Position numbers and translations under genes: made by a program
Shown: positions 55,401 to 64,000 of the stretch, in pieces
How positions within the stretch are numbered: position 1 is the first letter of the stretch
How the letters are laid out: each line of letters opens with the position of its first letter
The notes under the pieces: generated by a model
The model's database searches: none
What the model saw: only the letters and a program-made list of their open reading frames with translations
Told to the model about the DNA's origin: nothing
From: Pycnopodia helianthoides
Lineage: Eukaryota; Echinodermata; Asteroidea; Forcipulatida; Asteriidae
Length of the DNA: 64,000 bases
Reading direction: 5' to 3'
Assembly: GCA_032158295.1 (NCBI GenBank)
Contig: CM063244.1
Coordinates: 28,451,848 to 28,515,847 of the forward strand

Positions 55401-58400
55401 CGAAAATCTTTGATTGCCTAAAGGCGAATTTGGAGATTCAAATTTCCATGGTGTACCTTTGTAAATGCTGCGGCCAGAGATGTGGTTGGTACCCGCTGTC
55501 ACCTCAATAAACATGGATAGATTTGACCCTCTTGATGAAAATATCGTAATAGTTTTTTGCTGTTTTTCTAACAAGTAGACACTGTGTTCAGCTGAGACTT
55601 TCACATGTGACTGTTATTGTATATTTATTGATAATTTGACCTTTAAATCAGCATTACATTGACAGAAAACCAATCTATGACCCTACCTGTAAGGAGTATG
55701 CTTTGGAATATGAAATGTCAAGAATACATTTAGTTAATCTTCAAGTGTTTGGACAAACACTAGAGAGGGCAGGGCTTGTTTGGTTAAGGTGTTCTACTGG
55801 ACCAGTACTAAAACAGTGAGCAGTGGTCCAATGGGTTATTCAAGCCTTGTGACTCCTGAAAAAATGTACAGTTAAGTTGGGGAAAATAGCAATTTCAAAT
55901 CAGATATAAATTTATTTTCCCTGCATTGGCAATAAGATTGTCCTCTTTGTCAGCTTAATTTGTAAAGACACAAGTTCCATGATCGTGACTTGATATTACT
56001 ATAAAGTCCAAATTTTGAGTCCTAATTTTCTTGTGATGCTCAAACAATTTCTGTGCATTCGAATACAAAAATTAAAAAAGAGAAAAAAGAAAGAAAGAAG
56101 AAGAATTACTAGCTAAGGCCTGATACTTCATGGAGGTAATGGTGGCAACTGCCTCCTTGCTCCTAGTCGTTGCCCTAAATAATGCTGCACTGGTAGTGGT
56201 ACAAATGTTTATTTCTAGCACCGAGTTGCCCTTTTTACTAAGGAAAGAATAGCATTGTCAGAGACTATACTGTCTCAATGGTTGCCAGGTGCAAGTAATG
56301 TTGAAGAAAATGATGGTGTTAAGCGCGGTTCATACATGTACTTCATGCGAAAGCTAATGCGAAGCGATGTATGTGACACAAACAATATTATATGCCTTGT
56401 TTTCCAGGAAAAGTTCGCTTTCGCAATTCGTGTGAAGTATGAACTGAGCTCTAGGTTGGTAAATTTTATGTTGATGACACAATTGTGTAAAAATACACCC
56501 ACAGTTCATGTATGGATTTGGTACTAACAAGCCTAACATGACCCAATTTGAAAAAGCCTGTATAAGCACAACAACTTGCTAAGCACAGAAAAAATCTTGC
56601 TGAGCAGAAACATGTCACCATCCAAAATTCCTTGTAGTGTACATTGTTACGACTGGTGCCCCACTCAGTTTTTGCTGAGCAAAGAAATTCGCTCAGCCGT
56701 TTTTTTTGTGAAATTAAATTGGGCGCCAATTTGATGAACAGGAAGAGTACCTTCAAAGCTGAAATAAAACTAAGCTATGCTGAATTTGTCCATGTTTTAT
56801 TTTCATCAAAATACCCTTTATCAGGCCTCGAATATACATATAGTACACGGAGGCCATTGCCTCTGTTGCCCCAGGTCTTGGCCTTGGTGCCCCTTCAAAA
56901 GTTTTCCATAGCATTTAAGATTTTCCAATGGAAGTCTCCCCTTGCAAAATGAGATGGCCTTGCCCTCTCAAAGACGAAACTCCACCCCTGCTGTATATAT
57001 AGGTACTCTTCGGGTATTTTTGTCGGAAAAACAAAACCATATCCGATGAATTTTGCATGAAGCCTTTCGCTTTAAATAGTTAAAGACTTGGGGCAGCGAT
57101 TACTGAGGGTTGACGCAGCAGATTACTCAAAACTTGAGCTCACAAACCCTATTACAGGGCACAAGGTAGCCAGCTAGGCATCACGCTTGATTCGTTCCGA
57201 TAATATGTGTGTATCACGACCCAATGTCTTGTGTGCGTGTGAGTGTGTGTGCACGTACATTGTACGAGGGACGAACTCGTTACGTGTGAGATTAACTCCA
57301 CACAGGAGGGGGGAGGGGGGGGAGGGAGGGGAACGTGTGAAGCGTTCTTGCATAGACTATCTGCCAGCGGTTTGGCAGTCATTTACAGCTCAATTATTTC
57401 CACCTGATCGTCTTGGGGAAACAATGAAGACCCAATGAAGTCGAGATTCACGAGTCCATGCCGCCCTGCTTTGATGTCACTTGTGCAGTGGACTAAAATG
57501 AAGGAGCATTTTGTCAGCTTGATCGGCTCCTTCCCCCTTAACAAAAAAAAAGGGAGGGAAACAAAAGTCAAGTGATTATGATGCACTTTTGTCTCTCTAT
57601 TTTGAGGCTAAACCCCCTGCATAGCCTGCTAGCACTGAAGTCAAATTCAGCAGTCCTGGAATCTCATCTTTGAGAGGGCAAGGCCGTTTTCATTTTGCAA
57701 ACGTCACTTCCATCAATTAGGAAGTCTTTAAAATGTGAAACTGTCAAGGGGCACCATGGCCAAGAACAGGGCAACAGAGACCGTGGCCTCAGTGTAATTC
57801 CAGGCCTGGAAACTTGCAGTTGTGTATGGTGTAAAATACCATGAAGATAGGAGCTGTGCATCTGCATTAAGACTAAGAGGCTACGTCTGTAGCTGTTGGC
57901 TGCAGCAACGTCATTGAAGACTAGTCCTTTTCAGCAATCCAGCTATATAGCCACAGCCATCAATTCAGACATTAATTCCCAAAATATAAAATTACCTTTC
58001 ATTAAAAAAAACCGCAAGGTTCTCCTTGATTGTGCTGAGTTTTGTCCTTGAATAAATTATTTATGTGCATGCTAGTCAAGATCAAAGTAAAATGACCTCT
58101 CATCACCAGAGTTATACCCAAGGTTCCAGAACACCTTTCGACTTTAATTTTCGTCATCATCATCATTATCATCAATTTCACCATCATAGTCTGCGTTCAT
58201 AAAAAGGTCGTCAAACCTCCAGAATGTACATGACGTACTCTCAGTATCCTGCGTTGTGTTGTACGTATGTAGGCCTATACATAGTACGTGTCATGTACGG
58301 GCTGTACTTTAGCTGGGTTGGCCAGGGCTGAAGGCTTCATCAATCAATAATACTTGTGATATATTCAGAATCAGGTTTTCAGGGCTGAAAATTGACACCA

Positions 58401-59630
58401 AACCGCAAGCCCGAGGTCGGTGATTTTAACGTCGAGCCGTAAACTCATGACCAAACCAGGGCCTAATTTTATGGCTTTACAATTGCTTACCGTGGAATTC
58501 TGCGCTTACAACTCATAGATTCGTGCACTTTACAGCGGCGCCATAAGCGCAGAAATTATGTGGTAAGCAGAGCCATGAAATTGGACCCAGTCCAGTGGTT
58601 TCGTGTTTTCCAATGAATATTAATACCTCACTTTGTAATATACCTAATAAGATTTATTTTTTGACATTGATGTTCAAATATTGACTTAATGATAAATATT
58701 TGTCAAATTCTCGTGAGTATCGAAGTATGTTCTCATAATAAGGCATATGAGATCAATCTTCTCTTAGTGCTTGTATAAATCAAATCAGTTTATACATGTT
58801 AACCTGTGTAGAATTGGTTTTCTTCTTGTTTTGATTCTGGTCTTGTAAAAACAGTCAGGTGCAGTACAAATGTTGACCTACAAGCCCTGTTGTCTTTTGA
58901 ATCCCTCCACCCCCCTCCCCTAATTGGAGCCCCTATCTCTCACAATGGGCTCTGTTCTTCACAGAGGGTAGAGGAAAGGGTTTATTTTTGTATGTGCTGT
59001 CGCCATTTGACACATTGACTGTTGGGCATTTATATTTTGTTAATAACCGATCATAGACCATGCTTTGTTGGCCCACTTATCAATATAATGCCAAAAACCG
59101 ATTGCCCGTCATTGGCACACAGGAATATGGTCCAACCTGTAGAGCCTCTCTGGTCATCAGTGTGATTAATTCCACTGTCGGCCACCTGCTTCACAGAAAC
59201 TTACTTCACTGATCACTAGAATCCCTGTAAGATTGAACTAGCTGTTTCTTTGATGAATTATGCAAGAAAAGTATCATTTTTGGTCTTAGCTTTTAGATCT
59301 TCTTCAACGACTAAAGTTTTCTTAGAATTACAAATTTCTGTCTCAAGAAATGCTTTGCATGTAGATCGATGAAATGGGTGAGTTTCGGTAAAAATGCACA
59401 TAAATGGAGCTGGACGTAGTGAACACAGTCATTAACTGTTAGCATTTTCTATCTTTCTCTTGCCCAGGTATGGAGACATCGTTCCGAAAACAATAGTAGG
59501 TAAAATGGTGGGCGGAGCTTGTGCACTTAGCGGTGTGCTCGTCATTGCGCTACCAGTTCCTGTCATCGTTTCAAATTTCAGTCGAATATACCACCAAAAC
59601 CAGAGAGCAGACAAGCGGAAAGCACAGAGG
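36334..59630 (+). CDS. KCND: Shal/Kv4 A-type voltage-gated potassium channel, 3'-partial, frameshifted
   Basis: Gene-level entry for two exons separated by a 22 kb intron. Together they encode about 420 residues: the cytoplasmic N-terminus, T1 tetramerisation domain, S1-S6 and the start of the C-terminal tail. Near-identity to Shal/Kv4 throughout (AAIGW N-terminus, [16 protein letters not shown]4, TMTTLGYGD filter, [12 protein letters not shown]6) fixes the family. Kv4 channels carry somatodendritic A-type current and assemble with KChIP and DPP-like subunits; that role here is by homology. Human Kv4s are about 630-655 residues, so around 200 C-terminal residues must lie beyond 64000; I found no further exon in 59631-64000. 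The reading frame breaks once inside exon 1. Vertebrates have three paralogues (KCND1-3); an invertebrate usually has one Shal gene, so I give no paralogue number. Confidence 0.95.
37470..37750 (+). repeat. 310-bp interspersed repeat, copy 3
   Basis: gctacactggctcaatggga, ttttgagatgtcccccctttc, tttgtaaacatgtgatgtca and caggtcacatcgtctata; starts 40 nt inside Kv4 intron 1. Confidence 0.82.
38103..38242 (+). repeat. tRNA-derived SINE family A, copy 3
   Basis: gggactagatagttcagttg, tccggaggtcgttggttcag, then caatttctctttgttcaacc; A box changed (gttcagttggttgagcg). Confidence 0.82.
38675..38694. repeat. Perfect 20-bp palindrome
   Basis: gctcaatctcgagattgagc is self-complementary. Related half-sites (ctcaatttcgagat, ctcaaactcaagattgag, caaactcgaggttg) follow to 38775. 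Confidence 0.9.
41948..42095 (+). repeat. Repeat with gacctctgttgccctggtct
   Basis: Same unit as 7140-7282, including gattttttcaatggaagtgc. Confidence 0.75.
42841..43255 (+). repeat. Leu-tRNA-type SINE, best full-length copy
   Basis: Head cgtgtcgtggccaagcggat, caccggactcaagctctggt, ggttcgagtcccagtcgtga is tRNA-Leu-like; body of about 300 bp; tail ggcgctatataaatacagttg then (TTA)n. The consensus for the other copies. Confidence 0.93.
43283..43457. repeat. CRE/YY1 MITE family, copy 3
   Basis: gaatgccctcgtctagaggt, ttttacctctaagatggcgg, ending caatgcaaggtc. The CRE-like site is decayed (taacatcatt). Confidence 0.8.
43960..44460 (-). repeat. Leu-tRNA-type SINE, inverted, diverged
   Basis: Inverse family body: gctgccaaccatgccagaaa, aagccccttctctcaacgat, gtgccatgaccgggaacaga, accccacactctgacaacac. 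An ATAATAAT tract near 43945-43965 marks its 3' end. Confidence 0.75.
45115..45440 (+). repeat. G-rich 46-bp minisatellite
   Basis: Seven units of cactggggaggaaggtgggt caggggaggctaggttgggg aggca (45-47 bp), the second degenerate. Each has at least four G runs on the + strand. Confidence 0.95.
45755..45946 (-). pseudogene. LINE ORF2 C-terminal remnant
   Basis: Minus strand reads [20 protein letters not shown] and [20 protein letters not shown], the same YNL..FKRN(V/I)N tail as at 6258-6449 but a different subfamily. Confidence 0.6.
46328..46441 (+). repeat. LINE 3' UTR fragment
   Basis: Inverse complement of 6180-6290: attatcaattcctaccttca, cctgagttattttcatcttt, tgttttgggcgaaccagc. Confidence 0.7.
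46467..46610. repeat. CRE/YY1 MITE family, copy 4
   Basis: tatagatgggttgcacatga (left) to caatgcaagaggtcta (right); contains catcaaagatggcggccaat and tgacgtaatt. Confidence 0.75.
47700..47885 (+). repeat. Interspersed repeat shared with 18120-18290
   Basis: Shared words catcagccat, acatgtattttg, gtggcat, gaaacatcatcat-like and gagaaaaattctttt in the same order. Family unknown. Confidence 0.6.
48656..49080 (+). repeat. Leu-tRNA-type SINE copy
   Basis: Head taatggccgagtgaacaagc, body cttaagcaagacacttaacc, tail gccatataaaattgatttat and ATTATT; carries small insertions. Confidence 0.82.
52290..52760. repeat. 470-bp repeat, copy 1 (Kv4 intron)
   Basis: Shares with 55245-55690: gaaagcctactttttataaa, aatgctgcggcctgagacgc, ggttggtacccgctgtcacc, gttttttgctgttttctcag. 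Confidence 0.85.
53200..53385 (-). repeat. Leu-tRNA-type SINE, inverted 5' part
   Basis: gctcaaaggcacaagtgtca, gaccgggattcgaacccaca, ccagagcttgggtccggtga, gaccgctcgaccatgacagc: head intact, body truncated. Confidence 0.85.
55245..55690. repeat. 470-bp repeat, copy 2 (Kv4 intron)
   Basis: Same orientation as 52290-52760 and 3 kb away; ends near accaatctatgaccc. Confidence 0.85.
56560..56710. repeat. TAAGC-rich interspersed repeat copy
   Basis: ataagcacaacaacttgcta, agcagaaacatgtcaccatc, tgtacattgttacgactggt; matches 15167-15290. Confidence 0.65.
56845..56990 (+). repeat. Repeat with gcctctgttgccccaggtct
   Basis: Third + copy of the unit described at 7140-7282. Confidence 0.75.
57660..57810 (-). 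repeat. Same repeat, inverted
   Basis: aggggcaccatggccaagaa, cagggcaacagagaccgtgg and gtaattccaggcctgg are the inverse complement of the unit at 7140-7282. Confidence 0.75.
58457..58590. repeat. GGGCCC-ended palindromic MITE, short form, copy 4
   Basis: cagggcctaattttatggct ... agccatgaaattggacccag, 134 bp; centre acaactcatagattcgtgca. Confidence 0.82.
59468..59630 (+). CDS. KCND: Kv4 exon 2: selectivity filter GYGD and S6
   Basis: Acceptor ctcttgcccag, donor gtaagc. The first base completes the Gly codon split by the intron, then [20 protein letters not shown]6 with the PVP gating motif ([11 protein letters not shown]) and the post-S6 segment [16 protein letters not shown] (54 codons, ends in phase 0). 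The next Kv4 exon should begin with a KARLARIR-like block; none was seen to the end of the window. Confidence 0.95.
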
Positions 59631-59917
59631 GTAAGCACCTTGTGTAGAAAATGTTGGTCTTCTCTTCCTCTTACTGTCAATTCTGATTGTTTTGCTTGAG
59701 TGTATTTCTCACTATCCTTGTTTCTGTTGTTTTGTCTGTGAGAGGAATCACAACGAGCAACAAAAATAATTCATGTCTGTTTGAATAGTTTTTTTGTTTA
59801 CCATACATGAATTAATTCACTCTGTGATTCAACACAAAATATGATAAGAATTTATCAAAACTATTGAATGCCTGGACAAACTGTATTGCACAGTCTGCAA
59901 TAACTTGTATGAACTGG

Positions 59918-60300
59918 AGTGTCCTGGTCGAGTGGTGTAGTGCACTGGATTCAAGTTCTGCCATTCAAAGAGCGTGGGTTCAAATCCCAGCCTGGCTTGT
60001 CACAATGCTTGTGTCCATGATCTACCATAAATAAGTTGTCTTTCAGATGGAGCATAAAGCGTAGGTCCCAGGTAATAGGATTGGTAGTGCACATAAAAGA
60101 ACCCAGACACTTATCATGGAAGAGTAGGGGTTTACCTCAGTGTTTACTGGTTCATTGCAAGGGCGGGGGGGGGGGGGGGGGGGGGGGGGGAAGGGTGAGG
60201 GGTGCGGTGCCAGTCAGATGCCATTTAACCTGAAACTGCCGTGTAACCAGGCGTCACACCCAAAGTGTATATTACAACCTGGATAAGCAAGATTCCGTCA
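59918..60300 (+). repeat. Leu-tRNA-type SINE fused to SINE family A body across G26
   Basis: 59918-60160 is a Leu-tRNA-type head and body (tcctggtcgagtggtgtagt, ggttcaaatcccagcctggc). 60165-60190 is 26 consecutive G. After it, gccagtcagatgccatttaa to tattacaacctgg belongs to the family A body (compare 7410-7480). Confidence 0.82.
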
Positions 60301-61617
60301 AAAGCTAGCTGGTATCCATATTCTGGTAAGCATAATGTTGTTCTGCTAAGCTACTTTTCGTGCTTAAGCAGCTCCTATGGCCTGAGCTTTGTATCTAAAG
60401 CTTTGGGTTTCTACCATTGACACGTAACAGTAGACGGACAATGGTATAATACGATGCATCATGATGGAGAGATTAAGTGTTGGAGTCTTTGGGAGGGTAT
60501 AGTGTATATAATGATTAGTGTAGGAGTGTATTGCAAGTTACACATCATTGAGTCGGACCACGGCTCATTGAGCCAGCGTCTCACAAGAAATCGAATGAAT
60601 AAAAAATAAGGCATGATTTATTGAAGAAGATGAATTGTACAGCAGATGCACCAAATTTCAAGGTAGGCCTATAAAAATCTAAAGGATTTATGCATTGCGT
60701 ACACGTGTACATGGGTCTCCTCCCCCCCCCAAAAAAAAACAAACTGGCAGCTGTTGTACAATCAAGTTTTAAAGAGGAAGTTGTCTGTGATAATAAATTT
60801 GTTGTGTAAATGGGTGGGGGGTACAGTGGGGCACGTCCTCCCCCAATTGATGTTCGTGCTCCCTTCAGGTGCCCCCCAAGTGGCCAGTAGTACACCTCCT
60901 TGTTCCCGTTAGAAATGTTCCCTAGTTTTGGTGCTGGAACTAGTCATCTTGAGGATCATTTGATAAATTACTGTTCATGAATCTGACATCTTTAATGTGT
61001 GTAACAATACCAATACTTACGAGCGCCAAGATATCTGACTGACTACGCAAAAGTTTTGAGTAAAAAAAAAAGGTTAAAAGTCATGATTGGTTGAAGACAT
61101 TCAAGAATTCGGGAAAAAAGCACAACAGTTTGTGAATGGCAGTCCCTGTGGTGTCAACTTTTGTGGAGCAGGGTTCTACCAACAGTGGTTAGTGCCGGAA
61201 AACCCGCCCGCCACTCGGAATTTCCCCTTCCACCACTGGCAGAATTATCTCTGTTTCCGACCACCATATATTTCCAAATTTTAATGTAAAACTTGCCAAT
61301 TTCCTTTCAAAGGTTTTCAACATAATGTAAAATTGGGTAATTACCAGTAATTTAGTAATTTGTTTTATCCAAAGCCATTAAATTTGAGTACTTCTTTGGT
61401 TTGAGACTATTTTTATGATCTATCGTAAAACTCATCCATCTCACAATGGTTTCCAGGGAAACGTTTTTTTTTCTTCTGCCAATAAAGACATCCTAGGCAG
61501 AACTCTGGTGGAGGAATTATTTTATGTAAAATATGTTATTGTGATCCATTTACTTAGAGCATTGTTTGATCAATTACTGTTTATGCAAGTGACGTCTTAG
61601 TGTATGTTACGACAGGA

Positions 61618-62213
61618 TTTGTTACTATTGTCTCTTTTCTTTTATCAGTCTCAATAAAAACATTGTGCAAAAGAAAAAACACGCTCAATGTAGCTTGTGT
61701 TAGCCTAGACCATGCTACTCTACACATACAGAGAAACAGACAGGTACATGTGAAAACACACAAAAGAAATTTTAAATCTAGTTTGAGGGGAAAATGTTCA
61801 CTTGATAAGCAAATCTGAACAGTGAAAAATAAAATATGACAAACTTAGTGGGTTCACAACGAGATTTACTCCACAAACACTTGCCAAATTTATAACTAAA
61901 GTCGAACAAAAAAAGTGATACACCTTTGTTAGATCTACAATGGATGGATGGTTTGGGCTAGGAGAGTGTTTTGAAGGCTTTTAAGAATTAATTCCAGTTG
62001 ATGAATAGCTGAGGAGACAGATTTGCTTGTCATTTTTTCCCTCAAACTGGATTGTAAAGTTTCTTTTGTGTGTTTTTACATGTACCTGTCTGGTTGTCTA
62101 GAGTTGGTCTAGGCTAACAGGAGCTACATTGTGGCTGTTTTTTAAGGTATGAATCGTGTTTTTTTTTTACACAATGTTTTTATTGAGAATGATAAAAGAA
62201 AAGAGACAGTAGA
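61618..62213. repeat. 600-bp fold-back element with 200-bp arms
   Basis: Left arm 61618-61818 (actattgtctcttttctttt ... gaggggaaaatgttc) pairs with right arm about 62012-62213 (gacagatttgcttgtcattt ... aagaaaagagacagtagaaa). Roughly 85 percent complementary, around a centre of about 190 bp. No ORF of note. Confidence 0.9.
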
Positions 62214-63689
62214 AATCGTTGGGGGTAAATCCCCAAATGTCGACCCCCCCCCCTTCCCCCCTTCCATCGACTCTAGGCACTCCTTGGCAAACAAGTCTCT
62301 GGATCGGCCAGTTTCCTGAGAAACGTTAGAAATGAAAATGGAGGTATCTTTCTGACCATTGTCAAAATCTTCTTTCTCTAGATTAAGGCTGTGTCCGAAT
62401 TAATGGCTTTGGTAGTGGCTATGGCTGGAACGTTGCCCCTTGCTGCCAATGGCCACAGTGGTAGCCAGAGTCAATTGAGTCTGATGTGGCTTAAGATGAA
62501 TGAAAACAAAAACTGGTTTCAATTTGATGTTTTCTACCTCAGAAAGCATTGCAATTAATTTTCTCTCAACCAATTCATTTCGGATGAAGCTCATTATTCA
62601 TGCCATATTTCTGGAGCTGGCTTATGGTGGACATTTTAAAACTCCCAAATCAACTACTTTTTGCGGTCAGCTGGACGGCCGACATGTCTATATTTACCCA
62701 GACATTCCAATGTGTAGCGTGCACCTACCAAGTGATGCTTGTTTCCCCAATACAAATAGAGACAGAGGGTACTGGAATTCATGCTCGAAATCTCCTCTTT
62801 TCTAGGGGTTATGTGTAATCCCTGATTCCAGACTGTTGTCCTTTTGCTCTGCAAATACATATGGCTTGCAAGAGTAGACAGGCTGCCCCCATTGTTTATC
62901 ATTGTATTTGGCTCAATGGGAGGCAGGTCCGAGTGGTCCGAGATTCCAGCATACCATGGCAGATTATCGGCCGTGGCATACAGCCGAGGTTTTGCCATTC
63001 ATGGTAAACACATACTCATATTTTCTTGAATGAGAACAACAAATCCCAGTTCTTATTATGAGAACCATGTGTTGTCTTTCCTTTTGTCAAGTCAGGGTTT
63101 CATTGTGACAATGATTTTCTCAAAGGAAAATGATTATTCCAGAAGCTCACTTACCGCGCAGAGGCAAGGACAATATTTTTGAATACCTACCTGAAGTGGT
63201 TAAACTTTGAAAACCATTTGGTTTCCAATCCCGATTCCTCTTTGTACTACATTGTGTCATGGGTCAGAATCTATAGCGCTACATGAATCTTCCACACTGT
63301 GGTATTAGCCAAGGACCTTATGTGGCTGACCGCTGTGACAAGATCTAAGATGAAATCCACCAGCTGGCCAGTTGGGCCTGTGTGCAATGATTAACTACGG
63401 TGGATAGAAACTAGCTGATGTCTTCTCACATTGCAGACGTGGTCCTCAGAAATATCCAAGACTGTGACGTCAAGTGAATATCAAGTGTATATTAGCTGAG
63501 CCCAATGGCATATATGTATGCAGTTACTTAACTACAAACTAGCTAACAATATAACTAACAGTATACGTTACTTAGAACTTCATTTGCATACATGTACTTC
63601 AGTCTAGCAATTACACTAACTTTAAAATAGATCTGCAAAGAAGTTAGACACACGTTTCATGCAGTACCATGTCCACATGGTGCTTAAAG

Positions 63690-64000
63690 GAAAGGCTCTG
63701 AGGTCAAATTCAGTTTTGTGATGCACCCCTTTTCCATGTAGATAGAGTCCTTCTCGAAGTCCAAAGATATTACAAGTCTCTCTAACCTCATGTTAAAATG
63801 GAGTAAAATGTTAATTGGTACTCTCTCTTAGAGCCACATTTCCAAACGTGACGTCGTTGGATGTCAACAGTGACTGGGTCTGTACATTCCACTCAGGAAT
63901 TTTTCATTAGTCGAAAAGGTCAACACCAATGTCATTTTGATTGGATATCATGGAAATTCAGGAATGAGCTAAACATCTTCCCCCGTACAAAAAAAAATGT
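63690..64000. repeat. cagttttgtgatgc MITE, copy C, cut by window edge
   Basis: aggctctgaggtcaaattca, gttttgtgatgcaccccttt, tagatagagtccttctcgaa match the left half of 9131-9530; the right arm is outside. Confidence 0.75.

Larger units (their letters stand above)
37432..59467. other. Kv4 intron 1 (22.0 kb)
   Basis: Begins gtaagt, ends ctcttgcccag. Interrupts the selectivity-filter Gly codon. Contains SINEs, MITEs, a G-rich minisatellite, duplicated elements and LINE tails (listed separately), with long AT-rich unassigned stretches (38250-40970, 46620-48650, 49090-52290, 53530-55240). No nested gene recognised on either strand. Confidence 0.85.
59631..64000. other. Kv4 intron 2 (to window edge)
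   Basis: No Kv4 C-terminal exon recognised. Holds a SINE fusion at a poly-G tract, a 600-bp fold-back element and a truncated MITE at the right edge. 62400-63600 shows no feature I can name, beyond a short patch near 62765-62820 shared with 18668-18740. Confidence 0.7.

Noticed and set aside
62400..63029. Several 60-114 codon ORFs near the right edge as the missing Kv4 C-terminal exon
   Set aside because: None contains the KARLARIR, LLHCLEKTT or other conserved Kv4 C-terminal blocks.

Overview
This is a metazoan nuclear window: spliced genes with GT-AG introns, an overall AT-rich background, and very dense short interspersed repeats, MITE-like inverted-repeat elements and LINE 3' remnants. 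The protein similarity and the repeat landscape suggest a deuterostome invertebrate. An echinoderm, perhaps a sea star, is my best guess, but that part is inference. Nothing prokaryotic, plasmid-like or CRISPR-like is present.

Two genes account for all the convincing coding sequence, both on the + strand in tandem. (1) Positions 711-28316 hold 28 exons of a GRIPAP1 (GRASP-1) orthologue. This is a long coiled-coil protein that in vertebrates links GRIP1/AMPA-receptor cargo to Rab4-positive recycling endosomes. All 28 exons join in one frame and give 814 residues ending at a stop at 28314-28316; the N-terminus lies off the left edge. (2) Positions 36334-59630 hold two exons of a Shal/Kv4 (KCND) voltage-gated potassium channel: the N-terminus, T1 domain and S1 to half the pore in exon 1 (36334-37431), then a 22 kb intron, then the rest of the selectivity filter and S6 in exon 2 (59468-59630). 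The cytoplasmic C-terminus is not in the window. Exon 1 carries a single-base frameshift (about 36991) in otherwise well conserved sequence.

From memory, GRIPAP1 and KCND1 are also neighbours in the same order and orientation on human Xp11.23, so this window appears to preserve an ancient linkage between an endosomal trafficking factor and a Kv4 channel.

The rest is introns and intergenic DNA with many repeat families: three tRNA-derived SINE families (one Leu-tRNA-like), TTAA-flanked MITEs (two abutting at one TTAA), a TA-flanked MITE family carrying CRE- and YY1-like motifs, a GGGCCC-ended palindromic MITE, a 400 bp MITE with AAAGAGGGGC ends, several fold-back structures (one perfect 40 bp hairpin, and one pair of arms with hammerhead-ribozyme-like cores), LINE 3' ends, minisatellites and long poly-G tracts. 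I saw no intact transposase or reverse transcriptase gene.
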